A stretch of 64,000 nt of DNA from PBB1 sp043738425 (GTDB lineage Bacteria; Pseudomonadota; Gammaproteobacteria; Burkholderiales; Burkholderiaceae_C). The position numbers were made by a program, and so were the translations under genes. This document shows, piece by piece, positions 25,746 through 33,216 of the stretch (position 1 is its first letter; each line of letters opens with the position of its first letter). The notes below the pieces were generated by a model. The model saw nothing but the letters and a program-made list of their open reading frames with translations. It ran no database searches and was not told where the DNA came from. Where the stretch lies: contig JAYUGJ010000123.1 of assembly GCA_043738425.1 (NCBI GenBank), forward strand, positions 1-64,000, given 5' to 3'.

Positions 25746-26366
25746 TCACGGCACTGCCAGCGTGAATATCGCCCGACCGGTGAACACGCCGGCCGGTACC
25801 AGATTGGTGTTGGCGTAGCTGAAGCTGAAGCAGTTCTCAACGAACTTGTTGCGCGCAATATTCACCAGCGACAGCGTGCCGCCGTTGAAGGTGCCCGCGG
25901 GTATGTCGGCAGCGGCATTGCCGATGGCGGTGCTGCTCCAGCTGATTTGTGAAAACGGGATCGTGTCGGTGCCGCTTACCAGGCTGGCCGGGGTAGTCAC
26001 CTGCAACGATGCTGCAGCTGCACCGGTAGTCGAGTTTGGTTGGCGGTACGAGCCGCCCACGTACACCTGGGCCGGCGGACTGCACACCACGTAGTTGTCG
26101 TACGGGCTGATGGCCTGCGTGCTGTCGCTGGTCATGGCCAGCGCGGCTCCGTTGCCCACAGTGGCCGCCGGTACCGAAACCGATACCGTGTTGGTCGTGC
26201 CGTTGGCGGCTGCGGCCGAACCCACCCCCACCATCAAAAACAATTGCTTCGGGCCGGGCGTGAGGTTGAGCACCCAGGCGTGCGTAGGCGCGGCGCACAG
26301 CAGCGCAATTGCGGCCATGGTGCACGCGAGTGGCGACGAAAAAATGCAGGTCTTTAGCCGACGCAT
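25746..26366 (-). CDS. Secreted pilin-like protein 3 (cysteine-containing, possible tip/minor subunit)
   Basis: I do not recognise a named family. The 206-residue precursor has a signal peptide (MRRLKTCIFSSPLACTMAAI, cleaved near THA-W) and a beta-rich, Ser/Thr/Ala-rich mature part. It resembles the two upstream pilin-like proteins in layout: IPFSQISW matches their ISYSQI, and FSYANTNLVPAGVFTGRAIF matches their C-terminal strand. Unlike them it has two cysteines (VVCSPP and ENCFSF) that could form a disulfide. The start is uncertain: ATG 26366 gives the best signal peptide, but the frame is open to 26483 with ATGs at 26399 and 26453. Last gene of the leftward group. Confidence 0.7.
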   Translation of the reverse strand: MRRLKTCIFSSPLACTMAAIALLCAAPTHAWVLNLTPGPKQLFLMVGVGSAAAANGTTNTVSVSVPAATVGNGAALAMTSDSTQAISPYDNYVVCSPPAQVYVGGSYRQPNSTTGAAAASLQVTTPASLVSGTDTIPFSQISWSSTAIGNAAADIPAGTFNGGTLSLVNIARNKFVENCFSFSYANTNLVPAGVFTGRAIFTLAVP

Positions 26367-26454
26367 AAAGCCGCACGCGCGCAGCTGCACCCGCGGCATC
26401 CGATGGTGATGGTGCCGCAGCGCTACCGCCTGGTCAGCCGGCGGTGCCTTCATC

Positions 26455-27087
26455 TCAAGGCATGGTGGCGGTGTAAGTCGCACGTCCGTTGTTCAATCCA
26501 CTCGCGCCGCCGTAGGTGCCGGCAGCAGCTGCTGCGGTGTTCAGGTACCGGTAGGTCCATTTCGCATCGCGGTTAACGATTTTGGCCACTGCCGGCACGG
26601 TGGTGCTGGTCACCGCAGCGTCAGCCAACGCGGGTGCCGGTAGTGCGGTGGCGCTGTTGAACACCGACGCGGTGACGGCGATCTGGCTGTACGAAATGGT
26701 GTCCCCCAAGCCGTTGTTCAGTGCGGCAGCCGTGGTCGAGGTCAAGGTGACCGGGCCGTTGTTGCCGAACACGCGTGCAGTCACGGTGCCGTTGCCGCTG
26801 TCGCCCGACGCCGAGGTGGCCGCGATCGCCGTGCCATTGCCAATACTCGCAACAGGCACCACGAAGTCGATCAGGTCGACCGCGGTGTTGTCAGCAAACA
26901 AAGTGCCGGTGCCGACTTGCAAGAACAACACCTTGGGAATGGTGATCTTGAAATCTAGTTTCGCGATGGCGGTCGATGTGCCCGCGGCACCGATGGTGAC
27001 GTCGGATTCCGCCTGCGCCCACATCGACACGCTGAGCGCTGTGATGCCAGCGGCGGCCCCGACCGCGCGGATCAATAACCTGTTCAT
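26455..27087 (-). CDS. Secreted pilin-like protein 2
   Basis: The 210-residue precursor has a signal peptide ending MWAQA-ESD and a cysteine-free, beta-rich mature part (KLDFKITIPKVLFLQVGTG, TARVFGNNGPVTLTSTT, DAKWTYRYLNT) ending in GRATYTATMP. It is a tandem paralogue of the next gene upstream, about three quarters identical by eye. AAGAGATC precedes the ATG. By layout and neighbours (chaperone and usher-like genes diverging nearby) it is probably a fibre subunit. The family name is unknown to me; a spore-coat-U-like fold is possible. Confidence 0.75.
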   Translation of the reverse strand: MNRLLIRAVGAAAGITALSVSMWAQAESDVTIGAAGTSTAIAKLDFKITIPKVLFLQVGTGTLFADNTAVDLIDFVVPVASIGNGTAIAATSASGDSGNGTVTARVFGNNGPVTLTSTTAAALNNGLGDTISYSQIAVTASVFNSATALPAPALADAAVTSTTVPAVAKIVNRDAKWTYRYLNTAAAAAGTYGGASGLNNGRATYTATMP

Positions 27088-27273
27088 AGCTTGATCTCTT
27101 TTCAAGTTGGGTACGGTTTGCGCCGCAGTCATTGCTGAACCCCGGACGCAAACCACCACGGGTTTGTATCGCGGCCCGGGGTCCCCGAACGCTGCGACCC
27201 ATTTGACCAGGCCGGTCGACCAGTCGCTGCAAGCGACGGGTCAGCCGTCCAGGGCATCTGTATTCAACCCGAC

Positions 27274-27900
27274 TCAAGGCATGGTGGCGGTGTAGACGGC
27301 GCGTCCATTGTTGGCGTTGATACCGCCATAAGTGCCAGCCGCTGCGGCCACCGTGTTCAGGTACGAGAAAGTCCACTTTGCATCGCGGTTAACGATCTTG
27401 GCCACGGCCGGCACGGTGGTGCTTGTAATTGCTGCATCTACCAATGCAGGTGCCGGAAGCGCGGTTGCGCTGGTGAAGGTGGCCGCAGCTACGCCGATTT
27501 GGCTGTATGAAATGGTGTCACCCGCGCCGTTACCGAGCGCACCGGTGGTGGTGGAGGTCAACGTCACCGCACCGTTGTTGCCGAACACGCGGGCGGTCAC
27601 GATGCCGTTGCCGCCGTCGCCGGATGCCAAGGTGGCCGCTATCGCCGTGCCGTTGCCCACGCTGGCAGCGGGCACCACGAAGTCGATCAGATCGACGGTG
27701 GTGACATCGGTGAACAACGTGCCAGTACCTACTTGCAAGAACAACACCTTCGGAATGGTGATCTTGAAGTCCAGTTTCGCGGTCGCGGTCAATGCGCCTG
27801 CGCCGGTGGTGACGTCAGATTCAGCGTGGGCAAGCATCGGCGCGCCGAGCACCACAAAACCAGCAGCAGCAGCAATCGAGCGGATCAAAAACTTGTTCAT
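27274..27900 (-). CDS. Secreted pilin-like protein 1
   Basis: The 208-residue precursor has a signal peptide (MNKFLIRSIAAAAGFVVLGA, cleaved near AHA-ESD). The mature part is cysteine-free, Ala/Thr/Gly-rich and nearly the same as protein 2 over KLDFKITIPKVLFLQVGTG, DLIDFVVPAAS and VPAVAKIVNRDAKW. It is first in the leftward group, so probably the most expressed subunit. The 186-base spacer to gene 2 shows no gene. Assignment as a fibre subunit is inference from the divergent assembly genes. Confidence 0.75.
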   Translation of the reverse strand: MNKFLIRSIAAAAGFVVLGAPMLAHAESDVTTGAGALTATAKLDFKITIPKVLFLQVGTGTLFTDVTTVDLIDFVVPAASVGNGTAIAATLASGDGGNGIVTARVFGNNGAVTLTSTTTGALGNGAGDTISYSQIGVAAATFTSATALPAPALVDAAITSTTVPAVAKIVNRDAKWTFSYLNTVAAAAGTYGGINANNGRAVYTATMP

Positions 27901-28350
27901 GGGGAGATTTCTTTCTAGGGTTGAGGGAGTGACCGCCTTGATTAGCAGTGGGGGTTAGCGGCTGAATAAATTATGTTTTTCTGTTTCACGTCGTGCCGAC
28001 ACGCGCTGCGCGAAGCGTGACTTTTGCACTTGACGGGCTGTGCAATGCAACCGGTTTTTCGCGTGCTGTCGCGGTGCAGAAGTTTGGAAATCTTTAGCTT
28101 TTTTTAGTGTGCGCGGCCGGCCAGAGTGGCTGTGCGTGCGGCCTCACAGGCCGTGCGCAGGGCAGTGGGCCTGCACTGGCTCACGGTTTGAGCCTGCCTG
28201 TAGCCCAGCGCACGGCCTGACCCTGTGGCGGTGCACGCGTCGGTGCAACAACGCTGGTCACGGGGTGCTTTTCTGGCGATGGTTCGGCCCGTGTGCGCGG
28301 CACATTACGGGTGACAAGTGCTGGCAGCTCCAGCGCGCCATAGCCCCTTG
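27901..28350. other. Divergent regulatory region of the fibre locus
   Basis: A 450-base region without a supported gene separates the leftward pilin-like genes from the rightward assembly genes. It contains an AT-rich patch near 27961-27990 in an otherwise GC-rich context, a likely promoter zone. A GC-rich palindromic stretch lies near 27998-28018. I could not fix promoter boxes. Confidence 0.5.
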
Positions 28351-28866
28351 ATGATGAACACACCCGATAGGTATTTGCCGCTGCGCCGCGCAGTGCTTTC
28401 GCGCACGGCAACACTGTGCGCCGCGCTGATGCTGGCCGCCCAGCCGCTGCACGCCGCAGGCTGGGCGACCTACGCGGTCGACGATTCGATGAGCCAGGTG
28501 CAGGCACCTTCGGCTGCCCTGCGCTGGCGCGACCTGCTGCCCACGCGCGACGCTTCCAACCTGATGGATGCGCGGATGGATGTGCGCATCGTGCTCAATC
28601 TCGCGCCCTGGGTCGGCAAGCACTCGCGCATCTACATGGTGTTGCCGGTCTTGCCGCAATCGAACGTGGAAGTGCAGTGGACCACCACCGGCCTGCTGAT
28701 ACCGGGCCGCCTGTCGAGCGGCCAACGGCAACTGGTCTTCCAGGGCCCGGTGCCCGGCCCGCGTATCGAAGATTTGATGCGCGTGGCCGTCATTGCCGAT
28801 GCCCGCGACCCCGTCACCCCACAACGCCTGAACTTCACCTTCGAGATCGAGGTGGCCACGCCATGA
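28351..28866 (+). CDS. Uncharacterised exported protein of the fibre locus
   Basis: Not recognised. The 171-residue precursor has a signal peptide (LSRTATLCAALMLAAQPLHA, cleaved before AGW). The mature domain is of mixed strand character, with DARMDVRIVLNLAPWVGKHS, a hydrophobic strand IYMVLPVLPQ and a final FTFEIEVATP. No cysteine remains in the mature part. ATG 28351 was chosen; GTG 28318 is an alternative. The stop overlaps the chaperone start (ATGA), so it belongs to the assembly operon. Confidence 0.65.
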   Translation: MMNTPDRYLPLRRAVLSRTATLCAALMLAAQPLHAAGWATYAVDDSMSQVQAPSAALRWRDLLPTRDASNLMDARMDVRIVLNLAPWVGKHSRIYMVLPVLPQSNVEVQWTTTGLLIPGRLSSGQRQLVFQGPVPGPRIEDLMRVAVIADARDPVTPQRLNFTFEIEVATP

Positions 28867-29822
28867 ACCTGACCATGAACACTCCGCCCATCAAACGCCT
28901 GGCCTCCGTTCGGCTGGCCGGTGTGGTTGCAAATGCAGCCGCGGATGCTGTGGCAAATTCAGTCGCTGTCGCAGCCGTAATTGCAGTGGCGTGCGCCAGC
29001 CTGTTGTCGGCCAGCAGCGCCCAGGCCCAATTTGCGGCCTCGGTCACGCCGCCGCGTTTCGAAGTCAGCATCGAGCCAGGCCAGGTCAGCCGCCAGGTGC
29101 TGGAAATTTCCCACGCGGTGGTGGGTACCGGCGTGTACCGCGTGTATTCCAACGACTGGACACTCGATGCCGCTACCGGGGCCGTCGGCTTCTACGACAC
29201 CTTGCAGCCAGGCAGTTGCCGGCCGTGGGTAACGCTAGAGCGCAAAGAAGTCAGCGTGACCAACGGCACCCGCGTGCGCTTCCGCTTCGAGGTGGCACCG
29301 CCCGCGGGCACCACGCCGATGGAGTGCCGGTTCGCGCTGATGGTGGAGGGCAAGCCGCAAGAGGTGCAGGCCGGCGCGTCGGTGTCGATCCCGATGAGCG
29401 GGCGGCTCGGCGTGATTGTTTATGTGAGCGTGGGCGGTGCCAAGTCGGCGCTGGAGCTGGGTGCCATCAGCGCCGGGCCGTTCGATGGCCAAACCGTGCC
29501 GGTGATGACGGTCGTCAACACCGGCAAAGCCACCGGGCGACTGGCCGGCATCGTGAACGGCAAGGACGCGGCGGGCAACACCTTCGAGTTCTCGCCAGAA
29601 ACCTCACCGATCTTGCCCGGCCAGAGTCGGCAGATTGCACTGCAGTTGTACGCGCCGGGTCGCCGTGCGGCGCAGGCCGCTGCGGCCGCTGCAGCGCAGC
29701 CGCAAATCAAGTGGCCGCTCACGCTGCGCGGCACGCTGGAATATGGGTCGGGCGCAGGCCCGGCAGCGGGTGACAGTGCCCGCATCGAGCTCGACCGCAC
29801 CATCACCGTCGGCGGGCGCTAG
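28863..29822 (+). CDS. PapD-like periplasmic fimbrial chaperone
   Basis: Predicted periplasmic chaperone that stabilises fibre subunits by donating a beta strand. The 319-residue precursor has a long hydrophobic N-terminus with cleavage near SAQA-QFA and a first Ig-like domain (SVTPPRFEVSIEPGQVSRQV, then RFRFEVAPPAGTTPMECRF). A second domain (LELGAISAGPFDGQTVPVMT) follows and ends with LDRTITVGGR. An Ala-rich insertion (RRAAQAAAAAAAQ) breaks the second domain. The fold resemblance is by pattern only, and the sequence is far from classical FimC/PapD. It overlaps the gene before it and precedes the usher-like gene by 74 bases. Confidence 0.7.
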   Translation: MNLTMNTPPIKRLASVRLAGVVANAAADAVANSVAVAAVIAVACASLLSASSAQAQFAASVTPPRFEVSIEPGQVSRQVLEISHAVVGTGVYRVYSNDWTLDAATGAVGFYDTLQPGSCRPWVTLERKEVSVTNGTRVRFRFEVAPPAGTTPMECRFALMVEGKPQEVQAGASVSIPMSGRLGVIVYVSVGGAKSALELGAISAGPFDGQTVPVMTVVNTGKATGRLAGIVNGKDAAGNTFEFSPETSPILPGQSRQIALQLYAPGRRAAQAAAAAAAQPQIKWPLTLRGTLEYGSGAGPAAGDSARIELDRTITVGGR

Positions 29823-29896
29823 TCCGTTTCACTCGACTCGCCGCCGTGCCAGCCGTTGCCTCGCGCGCCGGGCGTCATCCCGACGCCGGAGGGAGT

Positions 29897-32113
29897 GTGG
29901 ATTGGCCTGGCGCAGCACAGCGTGGGCGTGACTGGCGCAGCTGGGGCATCGCCGTGTTGCTGGCAAGTCAAGGTTGTGCCTGGTCAGCGCCAATTGCGCC
30001 GACTCGCCCTGTTGCGGCTGTTGCGGCGACAGCCGCGGTCATTGCCACGCCAGTCGCCGCTGCGGCTGCGCCCGCGTCCGCGCCCGCGCCTGCGGAATAT
30101 GTAGACAAAGTGATGCCCGGTGCATCACTGCTGCCCGAGTTGGTGGCCGAAGACGACGACGCCGCGTTCGACCGCACGGGCATGGCGCGCAGCCTGCGGG
30201 TGGAGTCGCGGCTGCAGTCGTCATCAAGCAAGAATGGCAGCGACTCTTCTGGCTCGATGAATTGGCGCGCGACCCTCGACACCAAGAACTTTGGCGCGTT
30301 TTCGCTCGACGCGTCTACCCATCTGTTCGATCGCAACGGCAGGCAGCGGCATGGTCCCGGCGTGTCGTTTTCGCTGTATCAAGCGTCGATGCCATTCGGC
30401 GGCGGCTGGTATGCCTCACAAGGCCTGGGCGTGATTCAAACCCTGAGCCCGCGCGCGGCCGCGCTGCAGGCATCGTTTTTTCTGCCGACGCGATTGGTGC
30501 AAGGCGCGTCGACACAGTGGCGCAACGAAAGCCAGGGCGTGACGCTGCAGCTCAGTGGCGGCGACGCGGGCGCGTTTGCCACCAGCGGGCAGGGCGCGTT
30601 TCGGGTGTCGGGCCTGCGGGTGGCTTCTCTCGGCGTCGAGTGGCTGGGCGGCGGCAGGTCGGTGTTGCCGAAAGGCTGGAGCTACAGCCTGGTGGGCAGC
30701 ACCGCGTCCGGCGGCTCGGTGGGTCAAAACTCGCTGCGGCTCGGCGGCCAAAACAGCGAAGGCGGCGGCCAGGGACTGTTCCAAACGCTGCGTTGGGAAA
30801 CGCCAGTGCTCTTCGTGCAGGGCAACCTGCTCGCCACCCGGGGTGCCGACACCGCAGGCAAATCACTGGCCGCGTTGACCTCGGGTGGTGGCGCATCGAG
30901 GTCGCTGCGTCTGGGTGCCTGGGTCGACGGCGCGTGGCAAACCGGCGAGACCACGCAGCGCCTCGGCGTGCACCACCTCGAACCCCATTTGCAATGGCTG
31001 GGCAGCACGCTGGGGGGCAACTCCTCGGGCGGCTACTACCGGTGGTCGAAAGTCGGCTTGCGCAACCAATTCGACCTACAGGTCTCGACGACCCAGCCAG
31101 TAGACCGCGCCACTGGCGGCTTCGCGCAACACCAGGCCGGTGCGTCGTGGCGTCACTACATCGACCAACAGCACGGGGTGGGCGGTGTGCTGCAGTTCGG
31201 CAAAGGCAACGTCAGCACGCTGCAGGCCTCTGCCTACGCCGAAATGCGCCGTCGTTGGGTCGACACGCGAGTGCAGTTCGGGGTCGAGGCCAGTGGCGGC
31301 CAGGTGGTGCAGCAGCGGGTGTCCAGCGACCAAAGCTGGGCACTGCCGCTGGGCCGCCGATTGAGCACCTCGCAGGCGTTGACGACGACGCGCGCGCTCG
31401 CCCAAGACGCCAGCGGGCGCAGCCGATTCGGCGCCGATGTGCCGGCGCTTGAGCTGGCGGTGGCCGGCGGAATCGACATCGGTAGTCGCTTGTCGCTCGA
31501 CCTGAACACCCGCGTCAACCAGCCGTTCTCGTCTGCCGACGCCAGCATTTTCAACGTCAACGCGTCGCTGCAATACCGGCTGCCGCGCGGCTGGTCGCTC
31601 GGCGCGTCGCTGGCGCTTGCGCAGTCGTCGGGGCGCACTGGCGACGCGCCTACCTCGCCGATACCCACGCTGCCGGGCACCTTCACCTCGGCCGCGTTTC
31701 CGGGCAGCAGCTCGCAAAGCCTGTGGGTCACGCTGCGCTACGACTTTCAGGGCGGCTCGACCGCAGCGCCCATAGGCCGCGGCGGCAAAGTCGGCGGCGG
31801 TGGCGGCAGCGTGCAAGGCTTCGTTTACCTCGATGACAACCAAAACGGCCGCATGGATGCGCTGGAAACCCGCGCCGCCAACATCACCGTCACGCTGGAC
31901 GGCCGCTATGCGACCCGCACCGATGCGCAAGGCCGCTATGAGTTTGCGTTTGTCGCAGCAGGCACGCATACCGTGACAGTGGCCTCGGACTCGCTGCCGC
32001 TGCCGTGGGCCATGCAGCGCGGCGAACGCACGCAAATCGAGGTCAACCCGCGCGACGTGACCCGGCTGGATTTCGGTGCCACCCGCGACCTGGTTGCCGC
32101 GAACGGCGAATGA
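29897..32113 (+). CDS. Outer-membrane usher-like beta-barrel with C-terminal SdrD-like domain
   Basis: Predicted outer-membrane assembly platform. The 738-residue product has a hydrophobic export signal (WGIAVLLASQGCAWSA), a Pro/Ala-rich linker and about 500 residues of alternating amphipathic strands typical of a barrel (SLRVESRLQSSSS, WRATLDTKNFGAFSLDASTH). It ends with an SdrD/B-like domain (FVYLDDNQNGRMDALETRA) of the type fused to alternate-class ushers and other surface proteins. It is shorter than FimD/PapC and I see no clear plug domain. GTG 29897 is chosen because GGAGGGA sits directly before it; the frame opens at GTG 29846. Confidence 0.65.
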   Translation: MDWPGAAQRGRDWRSWGIAVLLASQGCAWSAPIAPTRPVAAVAATAAVIATPVAAAAAPASAPAPAEYVDKVMPGASLLPELVAEDDDAAFDRTGMARSLRVESRLQSSSSKNGSDSSGSMNWRATLDTKNFGAFSLDASTHLFDRNGRQRHGPGVSFSLYQASMPFGGGWYASQGLGVIQTLSPRAAALQASFFLPTRLVQGASTQWRNESQGVTLQLSGGDAGAFATSGQGAFRVSGLRVASLGVEWLGGGRSVLPKGWSYSLVGSTASGGSVGQNSLRLGGQNSEGGGQGLFQTLRWETPVLFVQGNLLATRGADTAGKSLAALTSGGGASRSLRLGAWVDGAWQTGETTQRLGVHHLEPHLQWLGSTLGGNSSGGYYRWSKVGLRNQFDLQVSTTQPVDRATGGFAQHQAGASWRHYIDQQHGVGGVLQFGKGNVSTLQASAYAEMRRRWVDTRVQFGVEASGGQVVQQRVSSDQSWALPLGRRLSTSQALTTTRALAQDASGRSRFGADVPALELAVAGGIDIGSRLSLDLNTRVNQPFSSADASIFNVNASLQYRLPRGWSLGASLALAQSSGRTGDAPTSPIPTLPGTFTSAAFPGSSSQSLWVTLRYDFQGGSTAAPIGRGGKVGGGGGSVQGFVYLDDNQNGRMDALETRAANITVTLDGRYATRTDAQGRYEFAFVAAGTHTVTVASDSLPLPWAMQRGERTQIEVNPRDVTRLDFGATRDLVAANGE

Positions 32114-32655
32114 GTCGGTAGCCACTGCGGTGGCTGCGCAGGCAGCGCAGGCTTTGCGCGGCGCGGCTCGACCTGGGCCGCGGTTGTAGTGTTGGTTTTG
32201 GCAGTCGCCCAGCACGCATGTGCGCGCACCTGCGACTTACTGCACGCGCAAAGCCGCGCGCACCCCACGCCTCGGGGGTAGCCATTTCAGCTTGCGCACG
32301 CGAACATGGCAGCATGCGGTCGGCGGTTGCTTTGCTTACACGTTGGTGAAGTAACCGCCATCGCATGGTCGTTCCAGGTAAAAGTTGATCGAAGCTAGAC
32401 GTTGATAGGGTTGATCGAGGGTGTTGTGATTGGGGCGCTTCGGCGCCCCTTTTTTTTCGCCTTCGTGGCCCCGATTGGGCGTGGCCTGTGCGCGATTTGT
32501 CGATGCGGTGTGATTTGCTGCACCGCTTGGCTGCCAGCAAACCAATCGGGCGGCGAAAAGCCGGCGTTGCACTGCTTTAATCGCGCGATCGGATGGGCTG
32601 CGGCTGCATAAATTCAAAGGCACCGCGGCCTTCGCGACAACCACCCGAACCTGCC
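32114..32655. other. Intergenic region with a strong terminator
   Basis: No coding sequence is supported here. A perfect AGCCAC-TGCG-GTGGCT hairpin lies at 32120-32135, just after the usher-like stop, and a strong terminator at 32432-32457. The segment between has no recognisable tRNA or known RNA. Confidence 0.5.
32432..32457 (+). terminator. Rho-independent terminator
   Basis: GGGGCGC-TTCG-GCGCCCC followed by eight T: a textbook terminator with a stable TTCG tetraloop. It lies 320 bases after the usher-like gene, so it ends either that transcript or an unannotated short RNA. Confidence 0.9.
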
Positions 32656-33165
32656 ATGAAACTCATCTTGAACAACGACAACCTGGTGCTGGCCAACAAC
32701 TTGCGCGGCGCGGCGATGCGGGCATCGAACGAATTCAACATCGTGCGATTTTTCGCTGACACGGAGTACGCCAAGACGAGCCTGGCAAAGTTCGCTGGCT
32801 GTGACGTGCCTGAGCTGTCGGCGCTGGCCAGCTCGGCTGCACGCATTCTTTTTCCGGGTGACATCAGCGTGCCCATCAAAACCGTGGCACCCGCCCAGGC
32901 CGTACCCAAAACCAGCACCAGCGCGGCTGATCTGAGCGCCGGGCAGCGCTTCACGGCGGCGAAAGAATTGATGAATGGCCTAGCGGTAGACGCCGTCGGG
33001 TTGCGCTCATTTTTCTTCGTGTTGAAGCTCGAAAAATGCGGCTCCGGCAAGGAGCTGTTCGGCTTGATGGAGGGCTTTCAAAAGCTGCTGGTCAAGGGCA
33101 CAGGCGAAGCCACCGCCTCGGCCATGACCGTGCAGGTACGTCAGTTGCTGGGCAAGCAAAGCTGA
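32656..33165 (+). CDS. Uncharacterised 169-residue protein
   Basis: I do not recognise this protein. It has no signal peptide or membrane segment. It starts MKLILNNDNLVLANNLRGAA, has a Pro/Thr/Ala-rich linker near residues 78-95 and then a helical C-terminal half (FTAAKELMNGLAVDAVGLRS). It stands alone between a terminator and the convergent mltB. ATG 32656 was chosen; the frame is open for 21 codons upstream. Confidence 0.6.
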   Translation: MKLILNNDNLVLANNLRGAAMRASNEFNIVRFFADTEYAKTSLAKFAGCDVPELSALASSAARILFPGDISVPIKTVAPAQAVPKTSTSAADLSAGQRFTAAKELMNGLAVDAVGLRSFFFVLKLEKCGSGKELFGLMEGFQKLLVKGTGEATASAMTVQVRQLLGKQS

Positions 33166-33216
33166 AGACCACGGGCCGTTGCGAATCGGGCTGGACCTGG
33201 CCGCGCCAGACCCGGC

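Noticed and set aside
27998..28018. GC-rich inverted repeat in the fibre control region as a terminator
   Set aside because: No T-run follows on either strand and no gene ends there.
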